From assembly GCA_964475115.1 (NCBI GenBank), contig CAYYVJ010000063.1, forward strand, positions 1-12,883: a DNA stretch of 12,883 nt, written 5' to 3'. A program made the translations under genes and the position numbers. The notes under the pieces were generated by a model, which did no database searches, was not told where the DNA came from, and saw nothing but the letters and a program-made list of their open reading frames with translations. Positions 7,082 through 12,883 of this stretch are shown here, piece after piece (position 1 is the stretch's first letter; each line of letters starts with the position of its first letter). This stretch comes from CAYYVJ01 sp964475115. Its GTDB lineage: Bacteria > Bacillota > Clostridia > Lachnospirales > Lachnospiraceae.

Positions 7082-8383
7082 ATGAATTACCAAGAAGCAA
7101 GAGAATTTTTAAACCAATCAGCCCAGTATGGAAGCATACTGGGTTTAGATAATATAAAAAGATTGTGTCAATCATTAGGAAATCCAGAAAATGATTTGAA
7201 GTTTATCCATATAGCAGGTACGAATGGAAAAGGTTCTACACTCGCATACATTTCAAGTGTTTTAATGACAGCTGGATATCGTACAGGTAGGTATTGTTCT
7301 CCTACTATTTTTTCTTATAGAGAACGGATTCAGATAAATGAGGAAAACATATCGCGAGAATCATTGGCCTTTTATGTGGATAAAGTTAGCCTGGCAATAA
7401 AAACAATGGTGTCGGAGGGTTACCCTCATCCAACTCTTTTTGAAATTGAAACGGCATTAGCTTTTTTATATTTCAGGGATGAGAAATGCGATTTTGTGGT
7501 ATTAGAAACAGGTCTAGGTGGAACACTAGATGCAACGAATATTGTGAAAACAAGCATATGTAGTGTAATTACATCTATAAGTAGGGATCATATGCAAATT
7601 CTAGGTGAGACCATTGAGGAAATTGCAGAAGCGAAAGCTGGAATCATTAAGCCAGGCTCGACAACGATTGTATGTCACCAAAGTGAAAAGGTTTTGAAAG
7701 TAATAAAAGATAAGTGTGACAAAGAAGTAGTTGAAATAATTGTTACAGAACCTCAAAGGCTTAAGGTGATTGAAAGTTCTTATCTTGGCCAGAAGTTTAC
7801 TTATAAGGGGATATCAAATATTGAAATTAAACTAGTGGGTAGATTTCAGATGGAAAATGTTTGTCTAGCCATTGATACCATTGGAGTATTACAAGAAATG
7901 GGTTACGAAATATCAGAATCTAACTTAAAAGAAGGATTATTGAAAACGAAATGGAATGGAAGGTTAGAATGCATTTTAAATAAGCCACTATTTTTTGTGG
8001 ATGGTGCACATAATGAAGATGCTGCAAGAAAGCTCAAAGATTCTTTGTATCAATATTTTCCTAATAAAAAGCTATATTTTATTATGGGTGTTTTAGCGGA
8101 TAAAGAGTATAATAAAATCATTGAACAAGTTTCGCCTTTAGCTGAAAAGATAATAGCGATAACGCCAAATAATGCAAGGGCCTTGCCAGCAGAGCAATTA
8201 GTAGAATGTATAAAGCTACATAATAAAAATGTAGAAGAGGCAAAAGATTTAGTCTTAGCTGTAAGAAAAATGCTTTCTTTGGCCATGGAAAATGAAGATA
8301 GTCTTATCCTTGCATTTGGTTCATTATCCTATCTAGGAGAACTTATTGAGATTGTACAAAAAAAGACAAGTTTTGACATTTAA
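7082..8383 (+). CDS. folC: Folylpolyglutamate synthase / dihydrofolate synthase FolC
   Basis: Mur-ligase-family enzyme that adds glutamate to dihydropteroate (dihydrofolate synthase) and extends the polyglutamate tail of reduced folates, with ATP. The 433 residues match the family. The ATP loop GTNGKGST is at 46-53, followed by YCSPTIFSYRERIQIN (71-86). LETGLGGTLDATN (141-153) and SRDHMQILGETIEEIAEAKAG (167-187, with K185 at the usual carbamylated-lysine position) mark the central domain. W-NGR-E (291-296) and DGAHN (307-311) mark the C-terminal domain. AAAGGAG lies seven or eight bases before ATG 7082. Because folP lies two genes downstream and no second copy is visible, it probably has both activities, although specificity cannot be read with certainty. 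The last codons include a consensus-like -35 (see the junction with folE). Confidence 0.95.
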   Translation: MNYQEAREFLNQSAQYGSILGLDNIKRLCQSLGNPENDLKFIHIAGTNGKGSTLAYISSVLMTAGYRTGRYCSPTIFSYRERIQINEENISRESLAFYVDKVSLAIKTMVSEGYPHPTLFEIETALAFLYFRDEKCDFVVLETGLGGTLDATNIVKTSICSVITSISRDHMQILGETIEEIAEAKAGIIKPGSTTIVCHQSEKVLKVIKDKCDKEVVEIIVTEPQRLKVIESSYLGQKFTYKGISNIEIKLVGRFQMENVCLAIDTIGVLQEMGYEISESNLKEGLLKTKWNGRLECILNKPLFFVDGAHNEDAARKLKDSLYQYFPNKKLYFIMGVLADKEYNKIIEQVSPLAEKIIAITPNNARALPAEQLVECIKLHNKNVEEAKDLVLAVRKMLSLAMENEDSLILAFGSLSYLGELIEIVQKKTSFDI

Positions 8384-8400
8384 GAAAGGCATGATAATAT
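8373..8400 (+). promoter_or_regulatory. Promoter-like sequence at the folC-folE junction
   Basis: TTGACA at 8373-8378 (consensus), a 16-base spacer and TAATAT at 8395-8400 preceded by TG at 8392-8393 (extended -10). Transcription would start near 8407, inside the first codons of folE, so a transcript from here could express folP and folBK but not intact FolE. It may be a real internal promoter or an accident of AT-rich coding sequence. Confidence 0.3.
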
Positions 8401-8953
8401 GATAAATCAAGAGAAAATACAGGAGGCGGTAAGACTACTCTTAGAAGGTATCGGTGAAGATGTCAATAGAGAAGGCCTAAGAGAAACTCCAGAACGTGTA
8501 GCAAGGATGTATGAAGAAATATTCAAAGGAATGGAAGAGGACCCAAAAGAACATTTGACTAAGACTTTTTCAGCTTCCTCTAGTGAAATTGTGCTTGAAA
8601 AGGATATTAATTTTTATTCTACATGTGAGCATCATTTACTACCTTTTTATGGAAGAGTACATATTGCATATCTTCCTACAGGGAGAGTGGCTGGTTTAAG
8701 TAAACTAGCGAGAACAGTAGAAGTGTATGCAAGGCGTCCTCAAATTCAAGAGCAAATGACAATGCAGATTGCTGATGCGATTACGGAATATTTAAGCCCA
8801 AGAGGTGTTATGGTGGTAATTGAAGCAGAGCATATGTGCATGAGTATGAGAGGTGTAAAAAAACCAGGAAGTACAACTTTGACCTACGCAACTAGAGGTG
8901 AATTCGTAGATAGTGTAGATTTAAAAAACACAGTACTTCAATTGATTAAGTAG
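8399..8953 (+). CDS. folE: GTP cyclohydrolase I FolE
   Basis: First committed enzyme of folate synthesis: converts GTP to 7,8-dihydroneopterin triphosphate and formate in the cytosol. The 184 residues are the usual compact bacterial length. The zinc site is intact: C76 and H79 in TCEHHLLPFYG and C147 in AEHMCMSMRG; the 71-residue spacing matches E. coli C110/C181. The catalytic histidines correspond to H78 and H145. RETPERVARMYEE (28-40) is the typical N-terminal motif and KKPGSTTLT the C-terminal one. The ATG at 8399 has AGAAAGG nine bases before; another ATG at 8391 runs into a stop after two more codons. Fifteen bases after folC and 24 before folP. The formate it releases could be recaptured by Fhs from the same operon (inference). 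Confidence 0.98.
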   Translation: MINQEKIQEAVRLLLEGIGEDVNREGLRETPERVARMYEEIFKGMEEDPKEHLTKTFSASSSEIVLEKDINFYSTCEHHLLPFYGRVHIAYLPTGRVAGLSKLARTVEVYARRPQIQEQMTMQIADAITEYLSPRGVMVVIEAEHMCMSMRGVKKPGSTTLTYATRGEFVDSVDLKNTVLQLIK

Positions 8954-8977
8954 TTTCTACGCCTGAATGGAGTATAT

Positions 8978-9784
8978 ATGAAAATAGGTAATAGAGAATT
9001 TGATTTAGAAAATAAAGTATATATAATGGGAATCTTAAATGTTACACCTGATTCTTTTTCTGATGGAGGGAAATGGAAACAGATGGATCAAGCGCTTTCT
9101 CATGTGAATCAAATGATTGCTGAGGGTGCAGATATTATAGATATTGGAGGAGAATCTACAAGACCTGGATACACTTTTCTTTCTAATGAAGAAGAAATAT
9201 CTAGGGTAGTTCCAGTTATAGAAAAACTTAAAGCAGAGTTTGATATTCCTCTTTCTATTGATACCTATAAATCAGAAGTGGCAAAGGCTTCTGTAGATGC
9301 AGGTATTGACTTGATAAATGATATTTGGGGACTTAAGTTTGATGATCATATGGCAAGCGTTATAGGAAGAGCTGGCTTGCCTTGTTGCCTTATGCATAAT
9401 AGGAAAGTTCCTCACTATACAAATTATCTTGATGAGGTTTGCAGTGATCTTCAGGAGACACTTGATATAGCTCAAAAAGGTGGAATAAAGAAAGCTAATA
9501 TTATATTAGATCCAGGAATTGGATTTGCAAAATCCTATGAAGAGAACTTGAAGCTTATGAATTACTTGGAGAAGCTACAGGCTTTTAAAAGTCCTATTTT
9601 GTTAGGTACTTCGAGAAAATCTATGATAGGATTGACACTTGACCTAGCAGTAACAGAGAGAATAGAAGGAACCATAGCAACTACTGTAATCGGCGTAATG
9701 AAAGGCTGTAGTATTATCAGGGTTCATGATGTAAAAGAAAACAAAAGAGCGGTCTTAATGGCAGAAGCCATCTTAAATAGTTAG
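8978..9784 (+). CDS. folP: Dihydropteroate synthase FolP
   Basis: Condenses p-aminobenzoate with 6-hydroxymethyl-dihydropterin pyrophosphate to dihydropteroate; the enzyme inhibited by sulfonamides. The 268 residues form a complete TIM-barrel enzyme with all main motifs: MGILNVTPDSFSDGG (17-31), DIGGESTRPG (55-64), SIDTYKSEVA (93-102), NDIWG (114-118), MHNR (139-142), LDPGIGFAK (177-185), LLGTSRKSMIG (208-218) and IRVHDV (247-252). The pyrophosphate-binding and PABA loops look normal; no inserted residues of the kind seen in sulfonamide-resistant forms are evident, but this was judged by eye. GGAG lies five bases before ATG 8978. Fourth folate-pathway gene in the operon, 28 bases before the folBK fusion. 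Confidence 0.97.
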   Translation: MKIGNREFDLENKVYIMGILNVTPDSFSDGGKWKQMDQALSHVNQMIAEGADIIDIGGESTRPGYTFLSNEEEISRVVPVIEKLKAEFDIPLSIDTYKSEVAKASVDAGIDLINDIWGLKFDDHMASVIGRAGLPCCLMHNRKVPHYTNYLDEVCSDLQETLDIAQKGGIKKANIILDPGIGFAKSYEENLKLMNYLEKLQAFKSPILLGTSRKSMIGLTLDLAVTERIEGTIATTVIGVMKGCSIIRVHDVKENKRAVLMAEAILNS

Positions 9785-9812
9785 AAAGTTATAAAGACAG
9801 ATAGGAGTTACA

Positions 9813-10637
9813 ATGGATAAGGTAAAGATACAAAATCTTGAAGTGTATTGCAATCATGGTGTGTTTAAAGAGGAGAATATCTTAGGTCAGAAGTTCTTAG
9901 TATCTGTGAATCTTCATACAGACACGCGAGAAGCAGGAAAGTTAGATGATTTAACAAAATCGATTCATTATGGAGATGTCTGTCATTTTATTACAAGCTT
10001 TATGAAAGAAAATACTTATATGCTTATTGAAGCTGCAGCAGAACATTTAGCAGAAAAGTTACTTTTAGAATATGAGAATCTAGTGAAAATAGAGTTAGAG
10101 ATAAGGAAACCTTGGGCGCCTATAGGGCTCCCACTAGAAAGTGTTTCTGTAGATATAACAAGAGCTCGACATTTAGCTTATATTGGTGTGGGATCAAATC
10201 TAGGTGATAAAGAAGAATATTTAAATTTAGCAGTTGAATCTCTTAAAAAACATTCTAAATGTAAGGTTTTGCAAGTATCTGATTATATTACAACAGCGCC
10301 AGTAGGAGGTGTTCCACAAGATGATTTTTTAAATGCTTGTATAGAATTATCTACCATCTTAACGCCAAACGAGTTGTTAGAGCTTTTAATGGAGATTGAA
10401 TTAGAGGCAAAAAGAGAGCGGGTTATCCATTGGGGACCCCGCACATTAGACTTAGATTTATTGTTTTATGATGATGTTATTATGGATAGTAAGAAATTGA
10501 CTTTACCTCATCCAGAACTTCATAAAAGAGGATTTGTATTAGAGCCTATGGCTCAAATAAATCCATATTATCGCCATCCGATATTAGATAAAACAATAAG
10601 AGAATTATTAGAGGCTATTCAGATTCAACGGGATTAA
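9813..10637 (+). CDS. folBK: Bifunctional dihydroneopterin aldolase / hydroxymethyl-dihydropterin pyrophosphokinase (FolB-FolK fusion)
   Basis: Two consecutive steps in one polypeptide of 274 residues. FolB (about 1-118) releases glycolaldehyde from dihydroneopterin: HGVFKEENILGQKF holds the catalytic-type E21, IHYGDV holds Y53, and IRKPWAPI holds K99. FolK (about 121-272) then pyrophosphorylates the product with ATP: YIGVGSNLGDKEEYL, a variant of the TAPVG..Q.DFLNAC motif at about 161-176, the signature HWGPRTLDLDLLFYDD, and LPHPELHKRGFVLEPM. The linker between the parts is only a few residues and no frameshift separates them, so the fusion is genuine; such fusions are known in Firmicutes. 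AGGAG lies five bases before ATG 9813. It is the last gene of the operon, and its stop lies 23 bases inside the converging gene on the other strand. No clear terminator follows. Confidence 0.96.
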   Translation: MDKVKIQNLEVYCNHGVFKEENILGQKFLVSVNLHTDTREAGKLDDLTKSIHYGDVCHFITSFMKENTYMLIEAAAEHLAEKLLLEYENLVKIELEIRKPWAPIGLPLESVSVDITRARHLAYIGVGSNLGDKEEYLNLAVESLKKHSKCKVLQVSDYITTAPVGGVPQDDFLNACIELSTILTPNELLELLMEIELEAKRERVIHWGPRTLDLDLLFYDDVIMDSKKLTLPHPELHKRGFVLEPMAQINPYYRHPILDKTIRELLEAIQIQRD

Positions 10638-11652
10638 ATAATTGAATGTCGATTGGTCCTTTGGTCGGCGTTCTATAAAGAGAGTTTCCTTGTCCAAAGT
10701 ATTGAAAATAAGTATATAGCGAAGTTGTATTAATATTCATGAAATTACCTGCTATGACAAGCTCATTTGCAGATTTGTCGGTCTTCATTCGGAACAAGCC
10801 ATTTTGATTCGGTTCGTCTAGATTTTCCACTTGATAGAAGATGTAATCCTCATATACATTATAATTAATACATCGCTCCTGGCTAAGGATGGTCTCTTCC
10901 ATCGTAGCTAAATCGATTTTAACAAGAGAATAATCTTTTTCTAAATCAATTACATATAATATGCCATCAATTACTGAAGGTTGGTAATAATTTCCGGAAA
11001 GTAAAAGGGAAGAGCTATCATTACTAGTGTTCCATTGATAAATATTATGATTTTTTTCTATTTCTGTAAAATAAAGATTTCCTTTATTCGCATTTGCGAT
11101 GGTATAACCTGTATCAACGAGCTCGACATAATCTTTTTTATTATTAATCGCTACTTTAGAAAAAGAGAGACCTTTATCAGAGTATTCTTGAAAATATAAA
11201 TAGTTTCCTGATAAACATATGTATTCAGATAATGCATCATTAAGCTGAACGATTCTATGATTTTTTAAGTTAAAGCGATATACCCCATATGCATAGCCAG
11301 ATAAGAAGAAATCAGACTTTTCTATCTTGTTATTACGAGTATAGTAGATATAGCCATTTGCCACATTTAATGAAAACGAACTGTCAAAGTTTAATTTCTT
11401 AATATTTGTTCCATCCTTTTCCATAGAATATAAATGGAAAGAGTCAGAAGGGTTAGAAAAATAAATATATTCCCCATCTTCACAGAATAATCCCATATTA
11501 TAGAGGTTTCCTGCGGAATTTCCCGTAGTTGTGGAATCATTGTAAATAAAACGGTTGTAATACTTAAAAAACAAAGTAGATGTTAGAAGGATAATAAGTG
11601 CTAAAACAACGATCAGCATTCTACGACGATTTTTTGTTGATATAGTTTCCAT
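10615..11652 (-). CDS. Membrane-anchored DUF5050-like beta-propeller repeat protein, function unknown
   Basis: 345 residues. The N-terminus has KNRRR followed by one hydrophobic helix (about 12-29) and no lipobox cysteine, so it is probably a type II anchored protein with the rest outside the cell. The remainder contains about seven repeats centred on a YIYY/YLYF-type strand: EYIYFSN (61), GYIYYTR (100), NYLYFQE (150), GNLYFTE (191), GILYVID (230), DYIFYQV (269) and YTYFQYF (313), 38-50 residues apart. Several are followed by LYxM/YRF then a polar turn and KL/QL. This is the pattern of DUF5050-type propeller repeats common in clostridia; no enzymatic motif is seen and the function is unknown. 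GGGGAG lies seven bases before ATG 11652. It converges with folBK and overlaps its 3' end by 23 bp; it is divergent from pheA. There is no evident functional link to either neighbour. Confidence 0.8.
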   Translation of the reverse strand: METISTKNRRRMLIVVLALIILLTSTLFFKYYNRFIYNDSTTTGNSAGNLYNMGLFCEDGEYIYFSNPSDSFHLYSMEKDGTNIKKLNFDSSFSLNVANGYIYYTRNNKIEKSDFFLSGYAYGVYRFNLKNHRIVQLNDALSEYICLSGNYLYFQEYSDKGLSFSKVAINNKKDYVELVDTGYTIANANKGNLYFTEIEKNHNIYQWNTSNDSSSLLLSGNYYQPSVIDGILYVIDLEKDYSLVKIDLATMEETILSQERCINYNVYEDYIFYQVENLDEPNQNGLFRMKTDKSANELVIAGNFMNINTTSLYTYFQYFGQGNSLYRTPTKGPIDIQLFNPVESE

Positions 11653-11686
11653 ATAAATCTCCCCAGCTATTTTTATTGATATCTAT

Positions 11687-11714
11687 ATTATATCTTACAA
11701 GGGGAAAAAAGCAA
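11687..11714 (-). promoter_or_regulatory. Likely promoter of the DUF5050-like gene
   Basis: Minus-strand -10 TATAAT (11692-11687) with a weak -35 TTGCTT (11714-11709) at a 16-base spacer. The expected start is near 11680, about 28 bases before the ATG. The -10 is a perfect match; the -35 matches only at TTG. Confidence 0.5.
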
Positions 11715-11723
11715 TAAATAAGA

Positions 11724-11752
11724 TTTATATATCGAAAATAGTATGTTATAGT
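11724..11752 (+). promoter_or_regulatory. Likely extended -10 promoter of pheA
   Basis: -35-like TTTATA at 11724-11729, a 17-base spacer and TATAGT at 11747-11752 preceded by TG at 11744-11745. The start should fall near 11759, leaving a leader of about 43 bases with GGAGG at 11793-11797. The leader has no room for the T-box element often found upstream of aromatic amino acid genes in Firmicutes. Confidence 0.55.
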
Positions 11753-11759
11753 AATAATA

Positions 11760-11779
11760 TAGTGTAAAAGGTCACACTA
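11760..11779. repeat. 6+6 bp inverted repeat at the pheA transcript start (operator or leader hairpin)
   Basis: TAGTGT (11760-11765) and ACACTA (11774-11779) are perfect reverse complements separated by eight bases. The element starts at or just after the predicted pheA transcription start. It could be a repressor site or a small 5' hairpin in the mRNA; no T-tract follows, so it is not a terminator. Confidence 0.4.
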
Positions 11780-11802
11780 AGAAATTTGGAGTGGAGGACA
11801 GA

Positions 11803-12883
11803 ATGAGAGATTTATCTGAATTGAGAAAAGAAATTGATTTGGTGGATAGACAGATTGTAGATTTGTTTGAAAAGCGAATGGGTTTAAGTACAGAAGTAGC
11901 TGAGTATAAAATTGCAAATGGGAAAGAGGTATTTGATAAGAACAGAGAAGAAGAAAAGTTAAAGTCCTTGAAATCTCTTGCTACAAATGCTTTTAATGGA
12001 AAAGGTGTAGCAGAATTATTTACACAGATTATGGGTATAAGCCGTAAACTTCAATATAGAATTTTAACAGAACGAGGATTAGTTGATGAAATTCCCTTTG
12101 AAGTTGTAGAAGAGTTAAACAAAGAAAATGTAAAAGTAGTTTTTCAAGGAACAAATGGTGCCTATAGTCAACAAGCAATGATTAAATATTTTGGTTCTTC
12201 AGTAAATAGTTTTAATGTTCAAACATTTCGCGATGCAATGATTGCATTAAAAGAAGAAAAGGCGGATTATGCTGTCTTACCTATAGAAAATTCTTCTGCA
12301 GGAATTGTAAATGATATTTATGATTTGTTAGTTGAATTTGATAACTATATTGTTGCTGAAACATTTGTAAAGGTTGAACATGCTTTGCTCGTTGTAGAAG
12401 GAACATTCATGGAAGATATTAAAACCGTTCATTCACATCCTCAAGCATTAATGCAGTGCTCAAAATTTTTAGAAAAACATAAAGATTGGCAAGTGATCAG
12501 TCAGCAAAATACGGCTGTCAGTGCAGTAAAAGTGACGAATGAAAAGGATAAAACACAAGCGGCGATTGCAAGCGAGTTGGCAGGTGAATTGTATCGCTTG
12601 AAAATATTAAAGCATAATATTCAGAATAATCATGAAAATACTACTAGATTTATAGTTGTATCAAATAAAAAGATGTTTAAAAGAAATTCAAATAAAGTAA
12701 GTATTTATTTTGAACTTCCTCATTCAAGCGGAACTTTGTATAATATGTTGTCTCATTTTATTTATAATAATTTGAGTATGACCAAGGTTGAATCTCGACC
12801 TATAGAGGGAAGAAATTGGGAATATCGATTTTTTGTAGATTTTGAAGGAAATCTTAGTGACTCAGGTGTAAAAAATGCTTTGC
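11803..12883 (+). CDS. pheA: Bifunctional chorismate mutase / prephenate dehydratase PheA (3' end outside window)
   Basis: Two-step enzyme of phenylalanine synthesis: chorismate to prephenate, then to phenylpyruvate. 360 codons are visible and the reading frame is still open at the window edge. An AroQ-type chorismate mutase covers about 1-90, with R8, R25, K36, D45, R48, E49 and Q84 at positions matching the E. coli active site. A prephenate dehydratase domain follows (about 110-288), from VVFQGTNGAYSQQA through LPIENSSAGIVNDIYDLL to the catalytic TRF (281-283). A C-terminal ACT domain (from about 298) has ESRP (330-333), the phenylalanine-binding motif, while the usual GAL motif reads SGTL. 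Feedback inhibition by phenylalanine is therefore likely. GGAGG lies five bases before ATG 11803. Only a few dozen residues should be missing at the end. Chorismate is also the source of p-aminobenzoate for the nearby folate genes, a metabolic link only. Confidence 0.96.
   Translation, partial: MRDLSELRKEIDLVDRQIVDLFEKRMGLSTEVAEYKIANGKEVFDKNREEEKLKSLKSLATNAFNGKGVAELFTQIMGISRKLQYRILTERGLVDEIPFEVVEELNKENVKVVFQGTNGAYSQQAMIKYFGSSVNSFNVQTFRDAMIALKEEKADYAVLPIENSSAGIVNDIYDLLVEFDNYIVAETFVKVEHALLVVEGTFMEDIKTVHSHPQALMQCSKFLEKHKDWQVISQQNTAVSAVKVTNEKDKTQAAIASELAGELYRLKILKHNIQNNHENTTRFIVVSNKKMFKRNSNKVSIYFELPHSSGTLYNMLSHFIYNNLSMTKVESRPIEGRNWEYRFFVDFEGNLSDSGVKNAL

Noticed and set aside
8050..8286. Minus-strand open frame opposite folC
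   Set aside because: Shadow of the FolC C-terminal domain.
9272..9475. Minus-strand open frame opposite folP
   Set aside because: Shadow of folP, with no ribosome binding site or promoter.
10623..10647. Terminator after folBK
   Set aside because: ATTCAA/TTGAAT forms only an AT-rich 6-bp stem with a 13-base loop, no T-tract, and it lies partly inside the coding region.
11753..11802. T-box leader before pheA
   Set aside because: Leader too short, and no T-box core sequence or terminator hairpin.
1..12883. Mobile element, phage, CRISPR, defence or toxin-antitoxin system
   Set aside because: Every gene belongs to transport, folate, aromatic or unknown propeller families; no transposase, terminal repeats, spaced direct repeats or small gene pairs were seen.

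Overview
The window is AT-rich, with dense gene packing, strong AGGAGG-type ribosome binding sites and TTGACA/TATAAT-type promoters. This fits a low-GC Firmicute, most likely a clostridial or Lachnospiraceae-type anaerobe. That placement is inferred from protein style and operon content and was not tested by any search. All genes look like intact core metabolism. I see no tRNA, rRNA, CRISPR array, insertion sequence or phage gene, and no gene-free stretch over 171 bases.

Left part (1-4153, minus strand): a polyamine uptake operon read leftwards in the order XRE-cupin regulator, potA (ATPase), potB and potC (permeases), potD (lipoprotein binding protein, cut by the window edge). The genes are packed so tightly that the ends of potA and potB also carry the ribosome binding sites of the next gene. 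A good promoter (TTGACT-16-TATAAT) lies upstream of the regulator, and a cluster of GTTTA/TAAAC half-sites lies at the predicted transcription start, suggesting autoregulation.

Middle (4325-10637, plus strand): a divergent six-gene operon with gaps of only 12-28 bases: a 7-bladed lactonase-family beta-propeller protein, fhs (formate-tetrahydrofolate ligase), folC, folE, folP and a fused folB-folK. It covers most of tetrahydrofolate synthesis from GTP plus polyglutamylation and the entry of formate into the one-carbon pool. Not present here are dihydroneopterin triphosphate pyrophosphatase, p-aminobenzoate synthesis and dihydrofolate reductase. The leading beta-propeller gene is the least explained member: it lacks two residues usually conserved in the lactonase family. 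Its promoter has an extended -10 covered by a perfect 8+8 bp palindrome, a likely operator.

Right part: a minus-strand gene for a membrane-anchored DUF5050-like repeat protein (10615-11652) converges on folBK and overlaps its end by 23 bp. From the same 150-bp intergenic region, pheA (chorismate mutase-prephenate dehydratase, from 11803, cut by the window edge) is read rightwards. The most useful leads are the odd lactonase-family protein in a folate operon and the three separate palindromic elements at the promoters of the regulator-pot operon, the folate operon and pheA.
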